Assembly (NCBI RefSeq): GCF_000454545.1
Contig: NZ_CM002139.1
Location: 531,538 to 587,273 of the forward strand
Source of the DNA: Xanthomonas cassavae CFBP 4642
GTDB taxonomy: Bacteria > Pseudomonadota > Gammaproteobacteria > Xanthomonadales > Xanthomonadaceae
Direction: 5' to 3'
Length of the DNA: 55,736 nt
In this document: piece after piece, positions 42,671-52,309 of the stretch
How positions within the stretch are numbered: the first letter of the stretch is position 1
How the letters are laid out: each line of letters opens with the position of its first letter
Notes under the pieces: generated by a model
What the model saw: the letters and a program-made list of their open reading frames with translations, nothing else
Database searches by the model: none
What the model was told of the DNA's origin: nothing
Made by a program: the position numbers and the translations under genes

Positions 42671-44830
42671 TTACGCCGGCGGCGGTGCCCAATCCTCCCC
42701 GATCTGCACGATGACCTCGTGCGACTGCGATGCGGACGCCACGCCTGGACGCAGCTGTTCCACCGCTTCTGGCAGGGGCAGCGAGGGCGACGCATGCGTC
42801 GCAGGTGACGTGGCCCCGGATCGCTGGGTGAGCGCTTTGGCCAGACTCAACAGCTCTTCCACATCGCTGCGTTGCACCAGCGCATTGATCTTTCGACTCG
42901 CCTTGGTTGCCCGCCGTTGGGACAGCGCTTCGTTGGCGCCCCCCATTACGCCGCGCAATACTTGCTGCTTCAATCCGATGTCTGTCTCGCCCTCGCGGCG
43001 GTTGTTCTTGACGGTGATGGCGATGTGCTGATTCAGCGCGCCGACCGCAGCCATGCCTCCTGACAGGGCGGAAATTGCCAATGTCTGCGGGATCGGCACG
43101 TTGCGCGTTCCGCCCTGCGCTGCGGAACTGGCCTTGCCGATCACCGAGGACGCCGCGCTGCCCAGTACGCCTAGATGAAACATCTGGCCGATGCGTTGGG
43201 CGGTCTGTGCCGAGAACTCGCGCGAAGTGTACTTCTTGACGATATCGCCGATCAGTTGGTCCGAGACCACAGACTTCTCGGCGCCGAGCAGTAGCGTTGC
43301 TGCGACGCCATCCGGATCGAGTTCGTCCAGCCTGCCCCCGCGCAAGGCTTGCAGGTCCTGGCTCAGCAATTTCAGCGCCTTCGCCGGGCCGGCGCCGTGG
43401 CCCGCTTCCAGATCCAGGTCGTCGGCGCCTGTCGTCGCCTGCGGCGAGCGCGACGCGGCGAGTTCCGCCTTGAGTGCCTTTTCCATTGACACCAGTCCGC
43501 TGGTGACGCGTTTCACCAGCGCCTGCGTAGGCGATTGAATCAGTTTGCGCAATTTGCCCTGTTCGATCTCCTCTGCCGCCACTGGCTCGCCACGTGCAAG
43601 TTTCGCCTTGCCCGTGTCGGTCAATACATCGGCGTACAGCAGATTGAGCTTGTTGTTGTAATCCTGTTTTGCCTGTTCGTCGAAGCCGGCAGCCACGTGC
43701 TGCACGGCAGTCATCAGCAGGGCGCCGACGGTCTGCGCGGTCGGCGACAACGCCCGCATTGCGCCGGTCTTGCTGAGCAGGCCCAGCGTGCCCGCCACTG
43801 GCGAACGCAGAATGCGCGGGACCGCTTGCCAGCGATTGCCCATCCATTGCCGATCGTGCGCGCCCTGGGTCATGACAAAGTGATGCTGGGCCTGATGCAG
43901 GCGTGCTTCGGCTTGCAGCAAGTGATGAGCCGCGGCAACGAAGTCGGCATTCGGCTGCGCCGCGGGGTCCTGGTCTGCGGCGTCCTTGAGTGCGCGAAAC
44001 CTGTCGCAGCCCCCGCTGAATTCTTCGATGTGGCTTTCCAGTGCCTTCGCAAGCTCCGGTAGCCAATGCTTATCGTTGATCTGCTCCTTGTCCGGCACGA
44101 TGACGTGTCCGCCGTGCTCGCGGATGGATTCGCACAGGCTGACCACCGCCGACTGCTGTGCCGCATTCATGGGCGCGGCGATCGCTGCTGTCGCAAAGCC
44201 GAACCCCGCGCCCGCCCACGGCTGACGGGTTGCGTGGTTGATCCAGGGCGAGACGATGTACTGCATTGCATTGTTGAGGAAGCTGCCGGTGGGGTTGGGC
44301 ATGCCCGACAGCAACGCGGTGCGCCGCAAGTTGGAAACCTCGTTTTCGCTCAATCCCTGCGCTCTGTACCACGCCATCGCATCCGTCTCGCGGATGCGGC
44401 CCAACAGATCCGCATGTGTTGCTGCGCGTTCCTGCGGGCCAGTGGCGTCCGGCAATTTCATCGGCCTCATCTTGTTGATGAGTTCGGCGGCCAGCTGCGG
44501 CTCGACCGGGCGCAGGCTGTCGGCAGCCAGTTGCTCTTTGAGTCGCACCAACGACGTTGTGGCGGGGTTTGATAACGTTGCAGGCTGGGAAACCTGCAGA
44601 TCAACCAAGGTTGCGTCGCTGGCCGTCTGGGATGCAGGCGCAGCGGCGTCTGCGGTCTCATTGCCGCGCTTGCTCGGACGGCGCGAGAGCATGCTCAATG
44701 CACCCTCGGGCTGGGCAGACGAATGGCGGGGCGATGCCTGCGGGGATGCTTCTTCCTCAACCTCATGAGTGCCTAGAGTTGACGCTGACACGGGGCTATT
44801 GAACGGATTGGCGGATGCAGCAGGTTTCAT
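42671..44830 (-). CDS. xopN: Type III secreted effector, XopN-like
   Basis: A 719-residue hydrophilic, almost all-helical protein. The N-terminus is Ser/Pro/Ala-rich and lacks a signal peptide (MKPAASANPFNSPVSASTLG), as is usual for type III effectors. Glycine/alanine-rich helical parts follow (AGFGFATAAIAAP, GVLGSAASSVIGKASSAAQGG). No enzyme motif is seen, which fits XopN, a helical-repeat virulence factor that in other Xanthomonas binds host kinases and 14-3-3 proteins. The name rests on size, layout and gene position: in X. campestris pv. campestris xopN (XC_0241) lies eight genes before the XC_0249/XC_0250 pair seen here. A good AGGAGA site precedes the ATG at 44830. A PIP-like box is upstream. 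Confidence 0.75.
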   Translation of the reverse strand: MKPAASANPFNSPVSASTLGTHEVEEEASPQASPRHSSAQPEGALSMLSRRPSKRGNETADAAAPASQTASDATLVDLQVSQPATLSNPATTSLVRLKEQLAADSLRPVEPQLAAELINKMRPMKLPDATGPQERAATHADLLGRIRETDAMAWYRAQGLSENEVSNLRRTALLSGMPNPTGSFLNNAMQYIVSPWINHATRQPWAGAGFGFATAAIAAPMNAAQQSAVVSLCESIREHGGHVIVPDKEQINDKHWLPELAKALESHIEEFSGGCDRFRALKDAADQDPAAQPNADFVAAAHHLLQAEARLHQAQHHFVMTQGAHDRQWMGNRWQAVPRILRSPVAGTLGLLSKTGAMRALSPTAQTVGALLMTAVQHVAAGFDEQAKQDYNNKLNLLYADVLTDTGKAKLARGEPVAAEEIEQGKLRKLIQSPTQALVKRVTSGLVSMEKALKAELAASRSPQATTGADDLDLEAGHGAGPAKALKLLSQDLQALRGGRLDELDPDGVAATLLLGAEKSVVSDQLIGDIVKKYTSREFSAQTAQRIGQMFHLGVLGSAASSVIGKASSAAQGGTRNVPIPQTLAISALSGGMAAVGALNQHIAITVKNNRREGETDIGLKQQVLRGVMGGANEALSQRRATKASRKINALVQRSDVEELLSLAKALTQRSGATSPATHASPSLPLPEAVEQLRPGVASASQSHEVIVQIGEDWAPPPA

Positions 44831-45076
44831 CAGATTTCTCCTGGCGCTTGATGCAGTGGCGGCATCGATCAATGGCCGATGGCCGGTGGCTAGGGATGCA
44901 ATCGTCAACCAGCCTGGAGCTGGCTGCATTGTTCAGGGGGCGGAGTGGTCGCCACGACGCCACGGGGACACTGGGTTTGGCCACGCGGCGCAAACATTTC
45001 AGAGATGATGCTCCAAACAGCGGGTTGCATTGCGCGTGGATTTCACCAAACTGCCGGGACCACCTTTGCCGGATAA

Positions 45077-45101
45077 CAGAATTGACGTCGCTGCATCCGA
45101 A
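45077..45101 (-). promoter_or_regulatory. PIP-box-like element upstream of the effector gene
   Basis: On the minus strand TTCGG-N15-TTCTG, one base away from the HrpX target TTCGB-N15-TTCGB. It lies 247 bases upstream of the effector start, far enough for a long leader. The second half departs from consensus, and no clear -10 at the usual distance was found (CAGTTT is slightly close). Control by HrpX is inferred. Confidence 0.5.
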
Positions 45102-45173
45102 TCCCCCGTCGGTGTGGGCCGATGTCGGGTGCGGGCGTGGTACGCCATCAAAACGTGAGGACAGCCAATCGGC

Positions 45174-45413
45174 ATGCCTCAGCCAGTACCTGGTCGCCAA
45201 CCCATCACCACCTGGCTGCGCGCGGCACTGACCGATGGCCGCCTGGCGCCGGTGGACCCGGAGTTCGCCTCGCAACAGCTGCAGTCGCTGATCAAGGGCT
45301 TTGCGTTCTGGCCGCAGCTGGCCTTCGGCCAGCCGCCGTTGTCGGCCGCGCAACAGGCGCAGGTGGCCGAGTCGGCGCTGGCGATGTTTCTGGCGCTGTA
45401 CTGGCGCACGTAA
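45174..45413 (+). pseudogene. C-terminal remnant of a TetR/AcrR regulator
   Basis: Seventy-nine codons with the typical end of a TetR-family protein: WLRAALTDGRLAPVDPEFAS, then LQSLIKGFAFWPQLAFGQPPLS and AESALAMFLALYWR, which is the C-terminal helix bundle. The DNA-binding N-terminus and most of the ligand domain are missing. A TGA lies in frame just upstream at 45156-45158. The nearby ATG at 45174 is probably not a real start. The 5' boundary borders the upstream region of the effector gene, so replacement of the front part during arrival of the effector is plausible. Confidence 0.72.
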
Positions 45414-45630
45414 GCTCCGCTTGCAACACGGCGGCGCGTGCGCAGGCGGGCGTGGTCCTGTGCCCGGAGGCGGCCGTGCCGTTCTCACCCTGCGCGCTGT
45501 TCGTGCCGTCCATGCGCCGCTGGCTGACGTGCGATGTTCTGCCTGCCGTTGCAGTGCATCTGTGCGCACCGGCAGGCATTGTCCAACATCAACATGGCGC
45601 TTGAGCACGCTGCGTGCACGCAGGCGCGGC

Positions 45631-45993
45631 TCACGCGCCGGCAGCATCCTGCGTCCACACCGCCAGCACGTACCCGTGCGGGTCGGTGAAGTGGAAACGC
45701 CGCCCGCCCGGGAATGCGAACACCGGGCGGGTGATGATGCCGCCAGCGGCTTCGATGCGTGCCTGGGAGGCCGCCAGATCGTCCGAGGCCAGCACCACCA
45801 GGGCGCCACCTGGTTGCGGGGCGCCATGGAAGAAGCCGCCGCTCAGGCGGCCGTCGCGGAACTCGCAATAGTCCGGGCCATAGTCCTGGAACGTCCAGTC
45901 CAACGCCGCAGCGTAGAACGCCTTGGCGGTGGCGATGGAGGTCACGGCAAATTCCAGATAGTCGATACGGTGATGCTGTGCACTGTGTTGCAT
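45631..45993 (-). CDS. VOC (glyoxalase/bleomycin resistance) superfamily protein
   Basis: A 120-residue protein with two beta-alpha-beta-beta-beta modules: HHRIDYLEFAVTSIATAKAFYAAALDW and GGALVVLASDDLAASQARIEAAGG with the later FAFPGGRRFHFTDPHGYVLAVW. Candidate metal residues are His, Glu and Asp at the usual places. Substrate not predictable. It lies 73 bases after the AraC-type gene on the same strand and may form an operon with it. Confidence 0.88.
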   Translation of the reverse strand: MQHSAQHHRIDYLEFAVTSIATAKAFYAAALDWTFQDYGPDYCEFRDGRLSGGFFHGAPQPGGALVVLASDDLAASQARIEAAGGIITRPVFAFPGGRRFHFTDPHGYVLAVWTQDAAGA

Positions 45994-46066
45994 GGCGATG
46001 TCCTGGCGGTCGGTGGCTGCACAGCGTGCCCTGCGCAGCGACCTGGCGGCTTGGCGAAAACGGCCA

Positions 46067-46792
46067 TCACTGCACGTGCTGCTGCACCAGCTCGCGCGGA
46101 CTCAAACCGGCCAGCTGCCGCGCATCGTGCACCAGATGCGGCGCATCGCCATACCCGGCCTCCAGCGCAGCGGCGGTCAGCGTGGGCTGGCTGCCTGCCA
46201 GCCGCAGGAAACGCTGCAGCCGCAAGATCCGCTCCAGCGTCTTGGGGCCATAGCCGAACGCGGCATGGCAGCGCCGCCGCAGCTGACGCTCGCTGATTTC
46301 CAGGCTTGTGCACAACGCAGGCAGGCGCGGCGGCGCTGCTCCGGCCAGCTGGGCGAAGGTGAACGCCATCTGCCGGTCCACTGGTGCTGCGCGCTGCCGA
46401 CACAGCGCGTGCAACGTCTGCACCACGTCGGCGCCATCGCACAGCTTCTGTTGCCAGTCGCCCGCACCGCGCCCCCACAGCGCATCCAGTGCCACGCGCT
46501 GGTCGGCGATGTGGTGCAGTGGAAGACCGAGCACACCGGCGGCCGCGCCTGCCGTCAATCGCACGCCGGTGAGCACGTTGCTGGCGTCCACACAGGCCAT
46601 GGTCGCGGCTTGGTCGGGGCCGGCGACGAACAACGAAGCGCCATCCCAGATCAGGTCGACACAGCCGTCGGGCAACACCCGCACCGGCGCACTGGCCGCG
46701 CCTTGCCGATAGCGCCAGCTGCAACGCAGCTGGGTGCGCAACTCGGGCGGCGGCGGCAGTTGCGTGTAGCGGGATTGGGTGTGCGGGGGCAT
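46067..46792 (-). CDS. AraC-family transcriptional regulator
   Basis: A 241-residue regulator. The C-terminal about 90 residues form the two helix-turn-helix domain: LPALCTSLEISERQLRRRCHAAFGYGPKTLERILRLQRFL, then AALEAGYGDAPHLVHDARQLAGLSPREL. The N-terminal part is a small sensor domain with VRVLPDGCVDLIWDG. The start at 46792 (MPPHTQSRY) was chosen; an earlier ATG at 46870 adds Arg/His-rich sequence. It may control the neighbouring VOC gene. I cannot name its ligand. Confidence 0.87.
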   Translation of the reverse strand: MPPHTQSRYTQLPPPPELRTQLRCSWRYRQGAASAPVRVLPDGCVDLIWDGASLFVAGPDQAATMACVDASNVLTGVRLTAGAAAGVLGLPLHHIADQRVALDALWGRGAGDWQQKLCDGADVVQTLHALCRQRAAPVDRQMAFTFAQLAGAAPPRLPALCTSLEISERQLRRRCHAAFGYGPKTLERILRLQRFLRLAGSQPTLTAAALEAGYGDAPHLVHDARQLAGLSPRELVQQHVQ

Positions 46793-46885
46793 GGCGGCAG
46801 TCTGCGGCAAAACGTGTCGATGCACCTGGAGGACGAGGCGTGCCGAGCTGTGCTGCGGTGGTCGCGCCACCGCGGCGCCCTCCCC

Positions 46886-47842
46886 TCAGCGCTCCGAATC
46901 GCCGCCTTCGTCGTAGCCGCGCGGCGTAAACAGATCCGGCTGGATCAGTTCGATGAAGGCGCGCGCCTGCGGCGACAGGTACTTGCCCTTGCGCACCACC
47001 ACGCCATAGCTGCGGGTGGGGAAAAAATCCTTCAGCGAGCGCGTGGCAAGCCGGTCGCGATCGGCATCGGTCACGCAGATCGCGGTGACGATGGAAATGC
47101 CCATGCCCATCGCCACATATTGCTTGATCACCTCCCAGCCGCCCACCTCCAGCGCCACGGTGTACGGCACGCGGGCCTGCTGGAAGATCAGGTCGACCAG
47201 GCGATAGGTGACCTGCCGGCGCGGCGGCAGGATCAGCGGATACGGCGAGAGTTCCTGTAGCGTCACGCTGGCCTTGCGCGCCAACGGATGATCGGGCGGG
47301 GTGATCAGCAATTGCTCGAAGCGATACACCGGCGCGTAGGACAGGTCGGCCGGCACATCCAGCATCGAGCCGACCGCCAGGTCCACCGCATCCTCGCGCA
47401 ACAGGTCGGTCCCATCGGCGCTGATGGCGTTGTGCAGGGTCAACCGCACATCCGGGTGGCGCGCGCGGAAGTTCTCCACGATGCGCGGCAGCAGGTACAG
47501 GATGGTGGAGCTGTTGGCGGCAATGGTGAGTTCGCCGGCATCCAGCCCGCGCACCTTTTCGCGAAAGCTGGCTTCCAGCCCGTCCAGGCTTTCCACCAGC
47601 GGCAGCGCCATGTCGTACAGCAGCTGGCCCTCGCGACTGGGCGCCAGGCGTCGCCCGGAGCGCTCGAACAACGGCACACCCAGATCGCGTTCCAGCGCCT
47701 GCAACTGCAGCGTCACCGCCGGCTGACTGACGTAAAGCGCCTCAGCCGCCCGTGAGACAGATCCCAGGCGTACGGTCTGACAGAAGGCACGCAGGGGCTT
47801 GAGCCGGTCGGATTTGTAGGAAAAACGCGGAGTTGGCGCCAT
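46886..47842 (-). CDS. LysR-family regulator divergent from aceBA
   Basis: A 318-residue LysR-type protein. The HTH is LRAFCQTVRLGSVSRAAEALYVSQPAVTLQLQALERDLGVPLFER. The periplasmic-binding-like effector domain follows (GELTIAANSSTILYLLPRIVENF), with a Cys/Asp-rich middle typical of the CysB/Cbl-like group. The start at 47842 (MAPTPRF) was preferred over 47863. It is transcribed away from aceB with 119 bases between them, and a LysR-type palindrome lies in that gap. Control of the glyoxylate shunt is likely. Confidence 0.92.
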   Translation of the reverse strand: MAPTPRFSYKSDRLKPLRAFCQTVRLGSVSRAAEALYVSQPAVTLQLQALERDLGVPLFERSGRRLAPSREGQLLYDMALPLVESLDGLEASFREKVRGLDAGELTIAANSSTILYLLPRIVENFRARHPDVRLTLHNAISADGTDLLREDAVDLAVGSMLDVPADLSYAPVYRFEQLLITPPDHPLARKASVTLQELSPYPLILPPRRQVTYRLVDLIFQQARVPYTVALEVGGWEVIKQYVAMGMGISIVTAICVTDADRDRLATRSLKDFFPTRSYGVVVRKGKYLSPQARAFIELIQPDLFTPRGYDEGGDSER

Positions 47843-47866
47843 AGGGCAGCTGACAATGCGCAAAGT

Positions 47867-47881
47867 ATAAGTTGAGCTTAT
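47867..47881. promoter_or_regulatory. LysR-type box between the regulator and aceB
   Basis: ATAAG-N5-CTTAT, a 15-base interrupted palindrome that contains the T-N11-A pattern of LysR sites. It lies 25 bases upstream of the regulator start and 81 bases upstream of the aceB ATG, in AT-rich DNA, so it could serve both autoregulation and activation of aceB. Confidence 0.6.
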
Positions 47882-47961
47882 TTACAGCATTGATAAAACT
47901 GCTTTGTCAAATACTGTTTGCCGGCGCACGGTGAATGCCCGGACGCACACGGATCTCCCAC

Positions 47962-49578
47962 ATGTCTGCCACCGCTTTCGCCCCACGCTCCACCGACCGG
48001 GCCACGCCCGGCCTGTCATTGACCACCCAGGTCGCCGGGCAGGCCGAACTCCTGCCGCCGGCCGCGTTGGCCCTGCTGGTGTCATTGCACCGCGCCATCG
48101 AACCGGGCCGGCAGCAGCGCCTGGCACAGCGGCGCGCGCGCCAGGCCGCGTTCGATGCCGGCCAGCTGCCGGACTTCCGCGACGACACCCGCGCCATCCG
48201 CGCCGGCGACTGGCGCGTGGCCCCGCTGCCGGCAGCGCTGCATGACCGTCGCGTGGAGATCACCGGCCCGACCGATCCGAAGATGGTCATCAACGCGTTG
48301 AACTCCGGCGCCAAGGTGTTCATGGCCGACTTCGAGGATTCCACCGCACCCACCTGGCGCAACCTGCTGGCCGGCCAGCGCACCCTGGCGGCAGCGGTGC
48401 GCGGCGATCTGCGCTTCGACGCCCCCAACGGCAAGCACTACGCGCTGCGCCCGGAAGCCGAGCGTGCGGTGCTGATCGTGCGCCCGCGCGGCTGGCACCT
48501 GGACGAGAAGCACGTCCACATCGACGGCCAGCCGCTGGCCGGCGGCCTGTTCGACGCGGCGCTGTTCGCCTTCCACAACGCCCGCACCCTGCTGGCCAAG
48601 GACCGTGGCCCGTATCTGTATCTGCCCAAGTTGCAGAGCATGGAAGAAGCCGCGCTGTGGGAGACCGCGCTGGCGCATATCGAAGCGATGCTCGGCCTGC
48701 CGCACGGGCAGATCAGGGTGACCGTGCTGATCGAAACGCTGCCGGCGGTGTTCGAGATGGACGAGATCCTGCACGCGCTGCGCGAGCGCATCGTCGGGCT
48801 CAATTGCGGGCGCTGGGACTACATCTTTTCGTATCTGAAGACCTTCCGGTCGCACCGCGACCGCGTGCTGCCCGAGCGCGGCCAGGTCACCATGACCCAG
48901 CCATTCCTGAAGGCCTATTCGGAGCTGCTGATCAAGACCTGCCATCGCCGCGGTGCGCATGCGATGGGCGGCATGGCTGCGCAGATTCCGATCAACCACG
49001 ACGAAGCCGCCAACGAACAGGCCATGGCCCGCGTGCGTGCCGACAAGCTGCGCGAAGTCAGCGCCGGTCACGACGGCACCTGGGTGGCGCATCCGGCGCT
49101 GATTCCGGTGGCGATGAAGCTGTTCGACGAACACATGCCCACCGCGCACCAGCAACACGTGCTGCGCAACGATGTGCAGGTGACGCGCGACATGCTGATC
49201 GCCCCGTCCCCCGGCACCATCACCCGCGCTGGTTTCGAAGGCAATGTCGACGTCTGCGTGCGGTATCTGGCCGCGTGGCTGGATGGCAACGGCTGCGTGC
49301 CGATCCATAACCTCATGGAAGACGCCGCCACCGCCGAAATCAGCCGCGCGCAACTATGGCAATGGCTGCATCACGGCCAGCATCTGGACGACGGTACCGC
49401 CATCGACAGACAGCTGTTGCAGGCCAGCCTGCGCGCGTTGCCGGCCCGGCTGGGCACTGCCGGCACGCTGCCCGGCGCCGCGCGCATCGATGAGGCGATC
49501 GCGCTGCTGGAAGAACTCAGCCGCGCCGACGAGCTGGCCGATTTCCTCACCGTTCCGGCCTACCGCCTGATCGACTGA
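47962..49578 (+). CDS. aceB: Malate synthase A
   Basis: A 538-residue malate synthase A that condenses acetyl-CoA and glyoxylate to malate. Family signatures are [58 protein letters not shown] and [15 protein letters not shown], followed by [10 protein letters not shown] and [25 protein letters not shown], which hold the catalytic and metal-binding residues. The start at 47962 (MSATAFAP) fits A-type length (533 in E. coli); 47935 is an alternative. aceA follows 164 bases downstream. Confidence 0.95.
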   Translation: MSATAFAPRSTDRATPGLSLTTQVAGQAELLPPAALALLVSLHRAIEPGRQQRLAQRRARQAAFDAGQLPDFRDDTRAIRAGDWRVAPLPAALHDRRVEITGPTDPKMVINALNSGAKVFMADFEDSTAPTWRNLLAGQRTLAAAVRGDLRFDAPNGKHYALRPEAERAVLIVRPRGWHLDEKHVHIDGQPLAGGLFDAALFAFHNARTLLAKDRGPYLYLPKLQSMEEAALWETALAHIEAMLGLPHGQIRVTVLIETLPAVFEMDEILHALRERIVGLNCGRWDYIFSYLKTFRSHRDRVLPERGQVTMTQPFLKAYSELLIKTCHRRGAHAMGGMAAQIPINHDEAANEQAMARVRADKLREVSAGHDGTWVAHPALIPVAMKLFDEHMPTAHQQHVLRNDVQVTRDMLIAPSPGTITRAGFEGNVDVCVRYLAAWLDGNGCVPIHNLMEDAATAEISRAQLWQWLHHGQHLDDGTAIDRQLLQASLRALPARLGTAGTLPGAARIDEAIALLEELSRADELADFLTVPAYRLID

Positions 49579-49742
49579 TCGCCGCGCTGCAGCGGCCCTG
49601 GCGCTGCAGCGCTCACCGCAACGTTCCACACCGCCCGTTGCGCGTGCCTGCGCAGCGGAAGGCCTCGCCATGCCGCGTGCATCGTCATGCACACCGTTCC
49701 TTCCCCCGTTGCATCCGTCGTACCTCTTCAGGAGAACGCAAG

Positions 49743-51038
49743 ATGAGCACTGCACTGCAAAGCGCCGACCACCTGCAGCAGGACTGGGCCAGCAACCCGC
49801 GCTGGGCCGGCATCACCCGCAATTACACCGCCGCCGACGTAGTGCGCCTGCGCGGCACCGTGCATGTGGAGCACTCGCTGGCGCGGCTGGGCGCCGACAA
49901 GCTGTGGACCTCGTTGCATGCCACGCCGTTCGTCAACGCGCTGGGCGCGTTGACCGGCAACCAGGCCATGCAGCAGGTCAAGGCCGGCCTGAAGGCGATC
50001 TACCTGTCCGGCTGGCAGGTGGCGGCCGATGCCAATCTGGCCGGGCAGATGTATCCGGACCAATCGCTGTACCCGGCCGACTCGGTGCCGGCGGTGGTCA
50101 AGCGCATCAACAACACCTTGCTGCGCGCCGATCAGCTGCACCATGCCGAAGGCAAGGACACCATCGACTTCCTGCAGCCCATCGTGGCCGACGCCGAAGC
50201 CGGTTTCGGTGGCGTGCTCAACGCCTTCGAACTGATGAAGGCGATGATCGAAGCCGGTGCGGCCGGCGTGCATTTCGAAGATCAGCTGGCCTCGGTCAAG
50301 AAGTGCGGGCACATGGGCGGCAAGGTGCTGGTACCCACCTGCGAGGCGATCGAGAAGTTGAACGCCGCGCGCCTGGCAGCCGACGTGCTGGGCGTGCCGA
50401 CCGTGCTGATCGCACGCACCGATGCCGAAGCGGCCGACCTGATCACCAGCGACGTGGACGCCAACGATCGCGCGTTCACTACCGGCGAGCGCACCGTCGA
50501 AGGGTTCTTCAAGACCCGCAACGGATTGGAGCAGGCCATCAGCCGGGGCCTGGCGTATGCACCCTACGCCGACCTGATCTGGTGCGAGACCGGCAAGCCG
50601 GACCTGGAATTCGCGCGCGCCTTCGCGCAGGCCATCCACGCCAGGTTCCCCGGCAAACTGCTGGCCTACAACTGCTCGCCGAGCTTCAACTGGAAGAAGA
50701 ACCTGGATGACGCCACCATCGCCAGGTTCCAGACCGAGCTGGCCAGCTACGGCTACAAGTTCCAGTTCATCACCCTGGCCGGCTTCCATGCGTTGAACCA
50801 CAGCATGTTCCAGTTGGCACATGGCTATGCGCGCCGCCAGATGAGTGCTTTCGTCGAACTGCAACAGGCCGAATTCGAAGCGGCCGAGATGGGCTTTACC
50901 GCAGTCAAGCACCAGCGCGAAGTCGGCACCGGCTACTTCGATGCAGTGACCCAGGCGATCCAGCAGGGCCAGTCGTCCACCACCGCGTTGCGCGGCTCCA
51001 CCGAAGAAGAGCAGTTCCATGGCGAGAAGGCGGCCTAG
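49743..51038 (+). CDS. aceA: Isocitrate lyase
   Basis: A 431-residue isocitrate lyase, which cleaves isocitrate to succinate and glyoxylate. [27 protein letters not shown] (metal Asp), [20 protein letters not shown] with the active-site Cys of [26 protein letters not shown] and [12 protein letters not shown] are typical. The ATG at 49743 follows AGGAGAACGCAAG. The length equals the E. coli enzyme (434). It forms the shunt with aceB and is followed by a good terminator. Kinase/phosphatase aceK is not present. Confidence 0.97.
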   Translation: MSTALQSADHLQQDWASNPRWAGITRNYTAADVVRLRGTVHVEHSLARLGADKLWTSLHATPFVNALGALTGNQAMQQVKAGLKAIYLSGWQVAADANLAGQMYPDQSLYPADSVPAVVKRINNTLLRADQLHHAEGKDTIDFLQPIVADAEAGFGGVLNAFELMKAMIEAGAAGVHFEDQLASVKKCGHMGGKVLVPTCEAIEKLNAARLAADVLGVPTVLIARTDAEAADLITSDVDANDRAFTTGERTVEGFFKTRNGLEQAISRGLAYAPYADLIWCETGKPDLEFARAFAQAIHARFPGKLLAYNCSPSFNWKKNLDDATIARFQTELASYGYKFQFITLAGFHALNHSMFQLAHGYARRQMSAFVELQQAEFEAAEMGFTAVKHQREVGTGYFDAVTQAIQQGQSSTTALRGSTEEEQFHGEKAA

Positions 51039-51078
51039 CCTGCAGCAGGCCGCCGCATGTCGCCACCCCGGAAGGGGG

Positions 51079-51107
51079 AAGGGGCTCGGGAAACCGAGCC
51101 CCTTTTT
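51079..51107 (+). terminator. Terminator of aceA
   Basis: A nine-base stem, GGGGCTCGG at 51081-51089 with CCGAGCCCC at 51094-51102, around a GAAA tetraloop, followed by TTTTT. Two more A-T pairs extend the stem to 51079. It lies 40 bases after the aceA stop. Confidence 0.92.
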
Positions 51108-51229
51108 GCGTCCAATACCCGTCATCTTGTCTCTTTCTTGGTGAGAACAACTGTGATGTGGTGCTGAACAGGCGGCTACGGTAGGATTTGCCCACGGGCT
51201 AACGTTGCAGGCCGGCCTGAGGATGAGGG

Positions 51230-52306
51230 ATGACTTGCCATAAAACCGCAGGCGCGGTCGAACCGACGGGAAGCGTTGCCAAGACGCTGTCCGACGGGCT
51301 GCATGCGTCAATGACAGCCGACGAGTTGGCGTTCTTCGCCCGCTTTGGCCGTACCCGCGATATCGCGGCAGGCCAGGCCTTGTTCGAGCGCGGTGCGGTG
51401 GGCACGCAGATGTTCATCGTGATCAGCGGCCAGATCGATCTGGATTTCGGCGAAGACCTGATGCTCAAGCATCTGGGGCCTGGCGAATTCTTCGGCGAGC
51501 TCGGCTTGCTGATCGGCGACCACGCGCGCAGCGCCGGTGCCAGCGCCTCGATGGACAGCCGCCTGATCGAACTGGCACATGCCGATTTCGAACGGCTCGT
51601 GGACCACGACCCGTCGATGGTGGCGCATTTCCTGCGTCGCTCGATCGTGCGCGTGGTCAACAACGAGCAATTGCTGATCCGTCAGCTGCGCCGTCGCAAC
51701 CACGATCTGGAAGCGGCGCTGGACAATCTCTATGTCACCTCGCACCAGCTCAACCACACCGAAGAGCTGAGCCGCACCGATGAGTTGACCGGCCTGCACA
51801 ACCGACGCGGCCTGGCGCTGTATCTGCAGGAATGCCGGCGCGCCGGCAATGTGCCCGGCGTGGGGCTGATCCTGATCGATTGCGATCGCTTCAAGCGCAT
51901 CAACGACGAATTCGGCCATCTGGCCGGGGACCGCGTATTGCAGAACGTGGCCCATGCCTTGCGTTCGGTGATCGCCGATGGCGATCTGGCCTGCCGCCTG
52001 GGGGGCGACGAATTCTGCGTGCTGGTTGCGCAAGGCGCCCCGGAGCTGGTGCATCACATCGGCGAGTGCATCGTGCGTGCGGTGGAAGCGCGCCTGTGCA
52101 ACGGCCAGAGCGAGCAGGGCTGCTCAGTCAGTGTCGGGCTGTGCATGATCGACGCGGAAGCGGCCTGGAACGATTGGTACACACTTGCCGACAGCGCCTT
52201 GTACGAAGCAAAGCGACAAGGCGGCAACGTGCTGTGCATGCACGACACGCTCGCCGTGACCACCGCGCCGCTTCCCGGCATTGCGCCCGAACCGGATACC
52301 CGCTGA
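51230..52306 (+). CDS. Cyclic-nucleotide-binding diguanylate cyclase (XC_0249-like)
   Basis: A 358-residue cytosolic protein. Residues 30-145 form a cNMP-binding domain (FVEFGRTR-like start, GPGEFFGELGLLIGDHARSAGAS). A coiled segment and then a GGDEF domain follow, with intact GGDEF at 258-262 (CRLGGDEFCV). The RxxD inhibitory site five residues upstream is absent, so no product inhibition is expected. It should make c-di-GMP under control of a bound nucleotide. In X. campestris pv. campestris the homologue (XC_0249) binds cGMP and is stimulated by it, and its neighbour XC_0250 makes cGMP; the pair here has the same order with 3 bases between the genes, so coupled expression is likely. Confidence 0.93.
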   Translation: MTCHKTAGAVEPTGSVAKTLSDGLHASMTADELAFFARFGRTRDIAAGQALFERGAVGTQMFIVISGQIDLDFGEDLMLKHLGPGEFFGELGLLIGDHARSAGASASMDSRLIELAHADFERLVDHDPSMVAHFLRRSIVRVVNNEQLLIRQLRRRNHDLEAALDNLYVTSHQLNHTEELSRTDELTGLHNRRGLALYLQECRRAGNVPGVGLILIDCDRFKRINDEFGHLAGDRVLQNVAHALRSVIADGDLACRLGGDEFCVLVAQGAPELVHHIGECIVRAVEARLCNGQSEQGCSVSVGLCMIDAEAAWNDWYTLADSALYEAKRQGGNVLCMHDTLAVTTAPLPGIAPEPDTR

Positions 52307-52309
52307 GCA

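Noticed and set aside
40377..44066. Very long open frame (over 1,200 codons) on the minus strand
   Set aside because: It lies opposite dcp and runs in another frame through the effector gene. Its residues are Arg/Ala/Gly-rich without domains, as expected of a shadow frame in GC-rich DNA.
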